Of a stretch of 64,000 nt of DNA, positions 50,223 to 57,639 are shown in pieces. The notes below the pieces were generated by a model that was given only the letters and a program-made list of their open reading frames with translations, was not told the origin of the DNA and did not search any database. The stretch is taken from positions 47,084 to 111,083 of the forward strand of contig QKFD01000091.1 of the NCBI GenBank assembly GCA_003251535.1, given 5' to 3'. A program made the position numbers and the translations under genes. How positions within the stretch are numbered: position 1 is the stretch's first letter; every line of letters begins with the position of its first letter. This stretch comes from Chromatiales bacterium (GTDB lineage: Bacteria; Pseudomonadota; Gammaproteobacteria; Thiohalomonadales; Thiohalomonadaceae).

Positions 50223-50228
50223 TATAAT
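50223..50228 (+). promoter_or_regulatory. -10 box 9 bases before smpB (possible leaderless start)
   Basis: A perfect TATAAT lies 9 bases before the smpB ATG, and the bases between (CTCGCCCCT) contain no Shine-Dalgarno. No good -35 box is present at the right distance. If it is the promoter, the mRNA would begin at or within a few bases of the start codon. Confidence 0.45.
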
Positions 50229-50237
50229 CTCGCCCCT

Positions 50238-50720
50238 ATGGCCAAACAGAAGAAAACTAACGAGTCCGGCAGCGGCTCCAGCACCATCGCCCTCAACCGC
50301 CAGGCGCGCCACGAATATTTCATCGAGGAGCGCTACGAGTGCGGCCTTGTGCTCGAAGGGTGGGAGGTGAAGAGCCTGCGCGCCGGTCGCATCCAGCTGA
50401 AAGATGCCTATGTGGTGATCAAACAGGGTGAGGCGTTCCTGATCGGTTGCCATATCACACCCCTACCGACCGCCTCGACCCATATCCACCCCGATCCCAC
50501 CCGCACCCGCAAACTGCTGCTACATGACCATGAGCTAAGCAAGCTGGTGGGGCTCACCGAGCGCAAGGGCTACACCCTGATCCCGCTGGCCATGTACTGG
50601 AAGCGGGGGCGCGCCAAGACCGAGATCGGCCTGGCCAAGGGTAAGCAGACCCACGACAAACGGGCCACCGAACGCGATCGGGACTGGCAGCGGGAGAAGG
50701 AGCGGCTGCTGAAGAGCTGA
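50238..50720 (+). CDS. smpB: SsrA-binding protein SmpB
   Basis: SmpB binds tmRNA and brings it to stalled ribosomes in trans-translation. The 160 residues contain [10 protein letters not shown] near residue 22, [13 protein letters not shown] near 37, and the basic C-terminal tail with [10 protein letters not shown]. tmRNA itself is not in the window. The start lacks a Shine-Dalgarno sequence. Confidence 0.96.
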   Translation: MAKQKKTNESGSGSSTIALNRQARHEYFIEERYECGLVLEGWEVKSLRAGRIQLKDAYVVIKQGEAFLIGCHITPLPTASTHIHPDPTRTRKLLLHDHELSKLVGLTERKGYTLIPLAMYWKRGRAKTEIGLAKGKQTHDKRATERDRDWQREKERLLKS

Positions 50721-50742
50721 CGCCGACGCGGCGCCAGACGGT

Positions 50743-52443
50743 TCAGCGGCGGCTCAACCACTCCCACACCCACCCCTCCGGCCGCGACTCGCCGGTGCGG
50801 ACATAGGTCAGGGCGTTGGGGCTCACCAGCAGGGTGCGCATCCGCTCCGGCACCCCCTGCACCCCGCAAAACAGCACCGCATCGCCGATAAACAGGCTCG
50901 CCTCCCGCTCAGGCACCAGCCGCTCCATGCGATCACGCACCAGCATCAGCGGTAGGCAGGAGAGGCGTTGCGAGCGATCGGCCGGGTCACGCATCAGTAG
51001 ATCGAGGGTCACATGGTCGCCCCGCCCGATGGCGGCGGCCACCGCGGGCGCCTCACGGGAGTTGAGGGTCACGGCCCACACCTCCGGCACCACCTCGCCG
51101 ATCACCGCCGAGAGCCGGCTCACCAGCTGATTGGCCCACTCGTTACTCTCATAGCGGATGTGCTTCAGGAAGTTGGTGAGGTGGGGGGCGGTGATGAGGG
51201 CCAGGATCTTGCGCGCGATGATCTCACTGCGCTGCATCACCCGCTGGCTGCTGGAGGCCAGAAATAGCTCCTCGTTGTCACGGCGGTTCTGCCGCGCCAC
51301 GATGAATAGATCCGGTTTCAACTGGCGCGCCGTCATGGCGATGGAGAGGTTGTTGGTGTCGTCATCGGTACCCGCCACCAGCCCGGCCGCCTCCTTGATG
51401 CCGGCACTGAGCAAGGTCTCCGCCTCGGTGCCACGCCCCTTGACGCAGCGCTCCGGCCAGCCAGTGCGATCCGGATTGGCCTCAATGATCACCGTGCGCA
51501 GCCCCTCCGACTCCATCCGCTCCCGCAGCGCCTTGCCCAACCGGCCATAGCCGCACAACACCCAGATCCCTTGGGGAGGATATTCGGGGCTGGCCAGCGG
51601 GGTGTTGGGCACCCCGGTCAGCCACTCGTGTAGCAGATGGGTGCCCGGCGAGTGGAGGGCCAGGGCGAACCGCTCGGCAAAGGTATCAAACGGATTGACG
51701 ATGTGATCGGTACCGAAAGAGGCCATATTGGCCGCGGTATCGCGGCTCTCGGCGCGACAGATCACCAGCAGCCGCGGGTTGAGCAGCTTGGCGGTGATGG
51801 CCACCTTGAGGTTGGCGTTGTCGTCGTTGGTGAGGGCCAGGACACCGGCACAGTAGGCGCTGGTGAGCCCCGCCTCCTGGAGCACCAGCGGCACACTCGC
51901 ATCGGCCGTGAGACCCGGCACCGGCAGCGGTAGGTCCGCCAAGGTGAGATCGGTGATCCGCTCCTGGTCGCAGTCGAGCACCACGGTGTTGATGTGGCGA
52001 TCGGCCAGGGCGCGCACCAGCAGCGAGCCGGTATCGCCATAACCGCAGACCAGGTAAAACGGCTCGCGGATACGCCGCACCCCGCGGGCGAAACCATACT
52101 CGATCACCGCCGCCTTGAAGGCGGCATCCTGCATCAGGGCCAGGATCTTACCGATGGCGTAGAGCCAGGCGATCACCGTGAGATAGATACACACCATCAC
52201 CCACATCCGCTGCGGCGTGGTGAAGGCGTAGGGGATCTCGCCGAAGCCGATGGTGCTGCCGGTATAGCTCACCACATAGAGGGCGTGGAAAAAGTCCATG
52301 CGCCAGGGCCGCCCGGCATCATCCACCCCTGGAATGAGGACCAGCCCCAGCACCGAGAGGCTATAGGCGGCGAGCAGGATGATGAGCGGCGCCCGCATCC
52401 GCCGCATGAAGAGCAAAAAAACCTTATCGACGGGGCTGGCCAT
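50743..52443 (-). CDS. Two-helix potassium channel with two RCK/TrkA-N domains
   Basis: A 566-residue ion channel with helices at about 18-38 and 80-104 around a pore loop. The filter is T-I-G-F-G-E (64-69) instead of the canonical T-V-G-Y-G-D. Two Rossmann RCK domains follow, starting L-V-C-G-Y-G-D-T-G (131-139) and V-L-C-G-Y-G-R-L-G (near 294-302). Filter changes of V to I and Y to F occur in K+ channels; Glu for Asp is rarer. The gene converges on smpB and lies 9 bases after the DUF6394 gene, with which it seems to form an operon. Confidence 0.9.
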   Translation of the reverse strand: MASPVDKVFLLFMRRMRAPLIILLAAYSLSVLGLVLIPGVDDAGRPWRMDFFHALYVVSYTGSTIGFGEIPYAFTTPQRMWVMVCIYLTVIAWLYAIGKILALMQDAAFKAAVIEYGFARGVRRIREPFYLVCGYGDTGSLLVRALADRHINTVVLDCDQERITDLTLADLPLPVPGLTADASVPLVLQEAGLTSAYCAGVLALTNDDNANLKVAITAKLLNPRLLVICRAESRDTAANMASFGTDHIVNPFDTFAERFALALHSPGTHLLHEWLTGVPNTPLASPEYPPQGIWVLCGYGRLGKALRERMESEGLRTVIIEANPDRTGWPERCVKGRGTEAETLLSAGIKEAAGLVAGTDDDTNNLSIAMTARQLKPDLFIVARQNRRDNEELFLASSSQRVMQRSEIIARKILALITAPHLTNFLKHIRYESNEWANQLVSRLSAVIGEVVPEVWAVTLNSREAPAVAAAIGRGDHVTLDLLMRDPADRSQRLSCLPLMLVRDRMERLVPEREASLFIGDAVLFCGVQGVPERMRTLLVSPNALTYVRTGESRPEGWVWEWLSRR

Positions 52444-52452
52444 GCCAGCACC

Positions 52453-52836
52453 TCAACGTCGCAGGGTCGCGGTTTCGATGATGAGCAGCACCACCGAGAT
52501 GACATTGGCCAACATCGCCCCAGCGGCAAGGGAGACGATACTGGCCATGGTGCTGGGATCGAGCCCTATCGGGCTCATGTGGGTGGCGAAGCCCCAGACG
52601 ATGGCGGCCGCCAAGAGCTGGAGATCGGCCACCAGCGAGGTGGCCAACAGCAGCGCCCCCACCTGGGTGCGGTCACCGAACTTGAGGATGGTGGCGATGA
52701 AATTCACCACAATGGCAGCGAACAGCTCATAGACGTTGTGGTGCTGAGAGCTGTCGTAGTCCCCCAGGACAAAGCCAAAGTTGAGGGTCAAGGCCAAGAC
52801 GATGAAAAAACCAAAGACCACCTTTTCCAAATTCAT
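52453..52836 (-). CDS. DUF6394 family membrane protein, channel partner
   Basis: A 127-residue protein with four membrane helices (about 5-25, 38-54, 63-84, 95-123). The sequence H-H-N-V-Y-E-L-F-A-A-I-V-V-N and L-K-F-G-D-R-T-Q-V-G-A fits the DUF6394 family as I know it. It is 9 bases upstream of the potassium channel gene, and this pairing suggests an accessory subunit. No function is established. The Shine-Dalgarno is weak. Confidence 0.75.
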   Translation of the reverse strand: MNLEKVVFGFFIVLALTLNFGFVLGDYDSSQHHNVYELFAAIVVNFIATILKFGDRTQVGALLLATSLVADLQLLAAAIVWGFATHMSPIGLDPSTMASIVSLAAGAMLANVISVVLLIIETATLRR

Positions 52837-53112
52837 AAGCGCTGCTCGCTGTGAAGGCCCGCGATCTTAACCCGGAACCCGGGGGCCATTGCGAGCCATG
52901 TGGGATCCACCGCCATCGACACCCTGGGCGCCGGCAACGGAGTGGCACCCTTCAGTTAAAATAGTGCCCCCCAGCCCGTTGGAGGGCGGAATATCCACCG
53001 CCCGCCACATCTGTCAGGACTGCCACCCGCGCTGCATGGACCTGCATCTCACAAGGCGGTGGCACTGGCCCAAGGGGCGGGCACACAGCAGATAGCTATC
53101 TCACCTATACAG

Positions 53113-53493
53113 ATGCGACGGCCCCAGAACGTGACCCAGCGGCTCCAACTCCTCTTCATCTGTAGTCGAAACCAGTGGCGCAGCCCAACAGCGGAGGCCA
53201 TCTGGCGTCACCACCCCCACTACGCGGTGCGCTCGGCGGGGGTCAGTCCCAAGGCCAGGCGGCGCGTCGGCCCGGCGGATCTTCGCTGGGCCGATATCAT
53301 CTTTGTCATGGAGAAGAGGCACCGCGATCGACTGCGGGCGGAGTTTGGCCACCTGCTCACCCACACCCCCGTCCATGTCTTGGGGATCCCCGATATCTAC
53401 CCCTATGGTGATCCGGCCCTCATCGCGGAGCTGGAGGCGGGGGTCGCCCGCTACCTGGCCACGCGCCCCCCTGACAGCGACGCCGAGGCATAA
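53113..53493 (+). CDS. Low-molecular-weight protein tyrosine phosphatase-like protein
   Basis: A 126-residue frame with the active-site loop C-S-R-N-Q-W-R followed by S-P-T-A-E (Cys17 to Arg23, a C-x5-R), typical of a small phosphatase family close to LMW-PTP. A late I-P-D-I-Y-P-Y-G-D-P could supply the general-acid Asp. The substrate is unknown. The start is uncertain: ATG 53113 lacks a Shine-Dalgarno and a GTG at 53131 would put the first strand at the N-terminus. It is followed by a hairpin that terminates the opposite strand. Confidence 0.8.
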   Translation: MRRPQNVTQRLQLLFICSRNQWRSPTAEAIWRHHPHYAVRSAGVSPKARRRVGPADLRWADIIFVMEKRHRDRLRAEFGHLLTHTPVHVLGIPDIYPYGDPALIAELEAGVARYLATRPPDSDAEA

Positions 53494-53516
53494 AAAAAGC
53501 CGCCCGGGTGGGCGGC
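53492..53516 (-). terminator. Terminator of the repeat-lipoprotein gene
   Basis: GCCGCCC and GGGCGGC arms with a 4-base loop; on the minus strand seven T follow. It lies 57 bases past the lipoprotein stop and overlaps the stop codon of the phosphatase on the plus strand. Confidence 0.9.
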
Positions 53517-53572
53517 GGATGGAGATTCCTGGGCGCGTCCTGCGCTACGTTCTCATTATTGCGCGTTAGTAA

Positions 53573-54133
53573 TCAGTTCATATTCGCCTTGTGGAAGGCG
53601 TCGATCAGTGCAACAGGCTTGGCCTTTTTGGTCGTCTCGTTGAGCACATAGACGACCGTCTGCCCCTGAGGGCCGGCACCGATCTCGGTATAACGAAGGG
53701 AGGCCTCGCCGGTGGCACGCACCTGCGCCATATCGTCATAGCTGCTGAACACATAGATCCGGCCATCCATCGACATCTCGCCATAGAAATCGTCCGCCCC
53801 CTTCAGCTTGCCATCGTACATATCCACCATGGCAATGCCGGCGCTCTTCTCCTTGTCTGCCTTGGCCAGACCAAACACCAGGGTCTCTCCCTGGGGACCG
53901 GCGGCGATGCGGGTCAGGCGAAAGGGGGTCTCGCCAGTAGAAAGAAATGCACGGTAGGTCTGAGCGTCATCGAACAGATAGACGCGCCCCTCATGGTGGA
54001 CCTCGTAGAAGTCCTCATTATTGAGGGAGGGATGGGCGGCCATCTTCTCGTCCTGCTTGACGTTCCCGGCGCAACCATTCAGTAGCGCGAGGCCAGCCAG
54101 GGCGGCGACCAGCGGGGCGTGACGGAAAAACAT
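53573..54133 (-). CDS. Lipoprotein with two tandem homologous repeats
   Basis: Unrecognised function. The 186-residue protein has a signal peptide and lipobox L-L-N-G-C (Cys21). Two repeats of about 48 residues align closely: 42-89 and 116-164. Each runs F-Y, a G-R-(V/I)-Y-(L/V)-F strand, a helix, T-G-E, then A-G-P-Q-G-(E/Q)-T-(L/V)-V. The pattern resembles YHS-like domains but lacks their Cys. It is monocistronic with its own terminator and is probably periplasmic. Confidence 0.8.
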   Translation of the reverse strand: MFFRHAPLVAALAGLALLNGCAGNVKQDEKMAAHPSLNNEDFYEVHHEGRVYLFDDAQTYRAFLSTGETPFRLTRIAAGPQGETLVFGLAKADKEKSAGIAMVDMYDGKLKGADDFYGEMSMDGRIYVFSSYDDMAQVRATGEASLRYTEIGAGPQGQTVVYVLNETTKKAKPVALIDAFHKANMN

Positions 54134-54215
54134 GGGACTCTCCCGTATCGTGTGTTAGGCGGCGCGAGGATAGCCAGATGGGATGACATCCTAGTGACAA
54201 CCCTGCGCCTACCCC

Positions 54216-54899
54216 TCACTGCACGGCGCTGGTGAGGCCCGAGGCGAGGTGATCTGCCCAACGGGTGGTCTGGGGCAGCCGATAGCGGGTGGTGCAGGCG
54301 AGGACCCAGTGGATGGCGCTCGGCAGGGCGATGCGATGGCCGCTAGAGATGTAGAGCGGCTTGACGCCGCTGCGGGAGCGCACCACCGCACCGATGGTCT
54401 CCCCCTGCTCCAGTAGCGGTGACCACGCCCCCTTCTCCAGCCCGGGCTCAGCGTACTGACCCAGCAGGCGGCTCTTGGCAACCCCGATGGCCGGGGTATC
54501 CACCAGCAGCCCCAGATGGGCGGCGATCCCAAAGCGGCGCGGGTGGGCGATCCCCTGGCCATCGCAGAGCAGCAGGTCGGGGGTAGACTCCAGCTGTGCC
54601 AGGGCCGCCAGCACCGCCGGGATCTCGCGGAAGGAGAGGAGACCCGGGACATAGGGGAAGGTGGTCGGGACCCGTGCCACCACCGACTCATAGAGGGTCA
54701 GTTCCGGGAACGAGAGCACCGCCACCGCCGCCCGAGTGGTACGTTTGCCCTCCTCGTAACCGACATCGACCCCTGCCACCAGCCGCACCGGCCCCCAGCG
54801 ATCCTCCAGCACCACGCGATCGCGCAGCTGCCCCTGGAGGGCGATCGCCTCTTTAGGGGTGAGGTCCCAGGGGTGCTCAAAGGTGGGTAACAGCGGCAT
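54216..54899 (-). CDS. nfi: Endonuclease V (deoxyinosine 3' endonuclease)
   Basis: It nicks DNA one base 3' to deoxyinosine in repair of deaminated adenine. Conserved blocks: A-G-V-D-V-G-Y-E near residue 41 (metal Asp), F-R-E-I-P-A-V near 90 (Glu) and L-L-C-D-G-Q-G-I-A-H-P-R-R near 110 (metal Asp); the usual D-G-H-G reads D-G-Q-G. ATG 54897-54899 has AAGGAG 9 bases upstream, giving 227 residues (E. coli 223). Confidence 0.93.
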   Translation of the reverse strand: MPLLPTFEHPWDLTPKEAIALQGQLRDRVVLEDRWGPVRLVAGVDVGYEEGKRTTRAAVAVLSFPELTLYESVVARVPTTFPYVPGLLSFREIPAVLAALAQLESTPDLLLCDGQGIAHPRRFGIAAHLGLLVDTPAIGVAKSRLLGQYAEPGLEKGAWSPLLEQGETIGAVVRSRSGVKPLYISSGHRIALPSAIHWVLACTTRYRLPQTTRWADHLASGLTSAVQ

Positions 54900-54997
54900 C
54901 GGTCGGCGCTCCTTAAGGTTAATGAACGGGGCCGAGCAGTTGAAATTGGTCTGATCGGCCCGCAAGATCCCGCCACAGATCCCTTTTGGATAGCAAC

Positions 54998-55342
54998 ATG
55001 CACCCCACCGCTAGCCCCTTTTTTGATGCCGATGAGCACACCTTTGCCGAGAAGGTGATCGCCGCCTCCCACACCACCCCCATCCTGGTGGACTTCACCG
55101 CCGACTGGTGTGGCCCGTGCCACGCCCTCAAGCCCGTGCTGGAGCGGGTCATCCCCGAGTATGCCGGGCGGCTCCTGCTGGCCAAGGTGGATGCCGACGA
55201 GAATATGAAGCTCTGCGGCCACTACCGGCTGCGCGGCTTCCCCACCGTGCTGCTGTTCATCAATGGTGAGGAGGTGGACCGCTTCACCTCCGCCCGGCCG
55301 ATGCCGTTCGTGCGCGAGTTCCTCGACCGCCACCTGGGCTGA
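54998..55342 (+). CDS. Thioredoxin-like protein
   Basis: A 114-residue cytoplasmic thioredoxin-fold protein with the redox motif W-C-G-P-C at 37-41 in the context V-D-F-T-A-D-W, the cis-Pro in G-F-P-T-V, and no signal peptide. An upstream TTG at 54986 is an alternative start. It is divergent from nfi and lies 35 bases before hypF, so they may share a transcript. Confidence 0.92.
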   Translation: MHPTASPFFDADEHTFAEKVIAASHTTPILVDFTADWCGPCHALKPVLERVIPEYAGRLLLAKVDADENMKLCGHYRLRGFPTVLLFINGEEVDRFTSARPMPFVREFLDRHLG

Positions 55343-55377
55343 GCCATGGCGCCACCCCCCTCGGCAGTACGCCCCGC

Positions 55378-57636
55378 TTGAGCCCCCAGGCCCAACAACT
55401 GCGGCTTGGGGGCCGGGTCCAAGGGGTGGGCTTCCGCCCCTTTGTCTACCGACTGGCCCAGCGCCACCGGCTGACGGGCTGGGTGCGCAACTGCGGCGGC
55501 GAGGTGGAGATCTGGGTCGAGGGTGAGGCCCCTGCCCTCACCCTCTTCTGTCACGAGCTGATCCATAGCGCGCCACCGTTTGCCCGGCCCCAGCTACTGA
55601 CCGACACCGCCCAAGCGCCGCACCCCTACGGCCACTTCGAGATCCACCCCAGCAGCCCCTCCGCCGAGCCGCTGATCCACCTGCCGCCGGATCAATTTGC
55701 CTGCGACGACTGCCTGCGGGAGATGCGCGATCCCAGCGACCGCCGCCACGCCTACCCCTTCATCAACTGCACCCAGTGCGGTCCGCGCTACACCCTGATC
55801 GCCGCCCTCCCCTATGATCGCGCCGCCACCTCGATGGCCGGCTTCCCGCTCTGCGCCGACTGCGCCCGCGAGTATGCCGATCCCGCCGATCGCCGCTTTC
55901 ACGCCGAGCCCCTCGCCTGTCCCCGCTGCGGCCCGCAACTCCAGCTCCACACCCCCGCGGCGCCCCAGCAGGAGGGGATGGCGGCGCTCGCCGCCACCGT
56001 GGCGGCGCTGCGGGCCGGGGAGATCGTGGCGGTGAAGGGGGTGGGCGGGTACCACCTGCTGTGCGATGCCGGCAACGAGGCGGCGGTGGCGCGGCTGCGC
56101 CAGCGCAAACCACGCCCCCATAAACCGCTGGCGGTGATGTTCCCGGAGGCGGGGGCGGAGCGGCTCGACCGCCTGCGGGAGGAGCTGCGACCCGACCCAT
56201 TGGAGGCGGCCCTGCTGACCGCCCCGGAGCGACCCATCGTCTTGGTCACCCGCCGCCCCGAGAGCCGCCTGGCGGCGGCCATCGCCCCCGCCCTCAACGA
56301 GGTGGGGGCGATGCTCCCCTACAGCCCGCTCCACCACCTGCTACTGGAGCGGTTCGATGGCCCGCTGGTGGCCACCTCCGGCAACCTGGGCGGAGAGCCG
56401 GTGCTGATCGACAACGACGAGGCGCAGCTCCGGCTGGCGCAGATAGCCGATCGCCAACTGCACCACAACCGCCCTATCCTGCGTCCCGCCGATGACGCCC
56501 TCTATCGCCGTAACGCCGGCCAGATGCGGCCGCTGCGGCTCGGCCGCGGCGTGGCGCCGCTGGAGCTGCCCCTCCCGCAGCGGCTGCCGGAACCGCTCCT
56601 CGCCGTCGGCGGCCAGATGAAAAACGCCGTTGCCCTCGCCTGGGGGGAGCGCTGCGTCCTCTCCCCCCACATCGGCGATCTGGCCAGCCCACGCGGCCTG
56701 GCGGTCTTTGAACGAGTGGTGGCCGATCTCCAGCAGCTCTACGGGGTGACGGCACGGCGCCTCATCTGCGACGCCCATCCCGGCTACAGCAGTAGCCGCT
56801 GGGCCGCCCGCAGCGGCCTGCCGTGGAGCCCCGTCTACCACCACCGCGCCCACGCCGCCGGCCTCTATGGCGAGCACGCCGGCCAAGGCGACTGGCTCAT
56901 CTTCACCTGGGATGGGGTGGGGCTGGGGGAGGATGGCACCCTCTGGGGCGGCGAGGCGCTATTGGGGCGGCCGGGGGGGTGGCGGCGGGTGGCGACCCTA
57001 CGCCCCTTCCGCCTACCGGGGGGGGAGCGGGTGGGGCGGGAGCCGTGGCGCGCCGCCCTCGCCCTCTGTTGGGAGAGCGCCCACCCCTGGCCCGCTGCCC
57101 CCGCCGACACCGCCCTGCTGCATCAAGCGTGGGCGCGGGGCCTCAACGCCCCTCAGAGCAGCGCCGCCGGCCGCCTGTTCGACGCCGCGGCGGCGCTGCT
57201 GGGGCTGGTCAACACGGCCAGTTTTGAGGGGCAGGGGCCGATGTATCTGGAGGCGGTGGCGAGTGCCGCCGCCGTGGCACCGCTGGCACTACCCATCACC
57301 CAACAGGGGGGGCTGCTCCAGCTCGACTGGGCCCCTCTGCTGCCGCTACTGCTGGCCGATACCGCACCGCTGGCGCTGCGGGCCGCCCGCTTCCACGCCA
57401 GCCTGGCCTGGGGGGCGGCGGAGATCGCCGCCCAACTCGCCGCTCGCCACCCCATCAGCGCCATCGGGGCGAGCGGCGGGGTGTTCCAGAACCGGCTCTT
57501 GACCGAACAGTTGGCCACCGAGCTGGCCAACCGCGGCCTCTCCCTGAAGCTGGCGCAGGCGATCCCCTGTAACGACGGCGGCCTCGCCTACGGCCAGCTG
57601 TGCGAGGCCGCGGCCACCCTCAGTGCGCCGGCTTGA
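55378..57636 (+). CDS. hypF: Carbamoyltransferase HypF (NiFe hydrogenase maturation)
   Basis: HypF converts carbamoyl phosphate to the carbamoyl group placed on the HypE C-terminal Cys, the source of hydrogenase cyanide ligands. In order over 752 residues: acylphosphatase domain (G-R-V-Q-G-V-G-F-R at 12-20), two zinc fingers (C-D-D-C, C-T-Q-C, C-A-D-C, C-P-R-C at about 105-180), a YrdC-like domain (about 195-375) and a Kae1-like domain with H-H-R-A-H near 490. It starts at a TTG with no good ATG nearby; an earlier start inside the thioredoxin gene cannot be excluded. carAB elsewhere in the window makes its substrate. Confidence 0.95.
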   Translation: MSPQAQQLRLGGRVQGVGFRPFVYRLAQRHRLTGWVRNCGGEVEIWVEGEAPALTLFCHELIHSAPPFARPQLLTDTAQAPHPYGHFEIHPSSPSAEPLIHLPPDQFACDDCLREMRDPSDRRHAYPFINCTQCGPRYTLIAALPYDRAATSMAGFPLCADCAREYADPADRRFHAEPLACPRCGPQLQLHTPAAPQQEGMAALAATVAALRAGEIVAVKGVGGYHLLCDAGNEAAVARLRQRKPRPHKPLAVMFPEAGAERLDRLREELRPDPLEAALLTAPERPIVLVTRRPESRLAAAIAPALNEVGAMLPYSPLHHLLLERFDGPLVATSGNLGGEPVLIDNDEAQLRLAQIADRQLHHNRPILRPADDALYRRNAGQMRPLRLGRGVAPLELPLPQRLPEPLLAVGGQMKNAVALAWGERCVLSPHIGDLASPRGLAVFERVVADLQQLYGVTARRLICDAHPGYSSSRWAARSGLPWSPVYHHRAHAAGLYGEHAGQGDWLIFTWDGVGLGEDGTLWGGEALLGRPGGWRRVATLRPFRLPGGERVGREPWRAALALCWESAHPWPAAPADTALLHQAWARGLNAPQSSAAGRLFDAAAALLGLVNTASFEGQGPMYLEAVASAAAVAPLALPITQQGGLLQLDWAPLLPLLLADTAPLALRAARFHASLAWGAAEIAAQLAARHPISAIGASGGVFQNRLLTEQLATELANRGLSLKLAQAIPCNDGGLAYGQLCEAAATLSAPA

Positions 57637-57639
57637 GCC

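Noticed and set aside
52889..53095. Plus-strand frame of 68 codons before the small phosphatase
   Set aside because: Pro, Trp and His-rich composition, no ribosome binding site, no membrane or signal pattern; probably chance.
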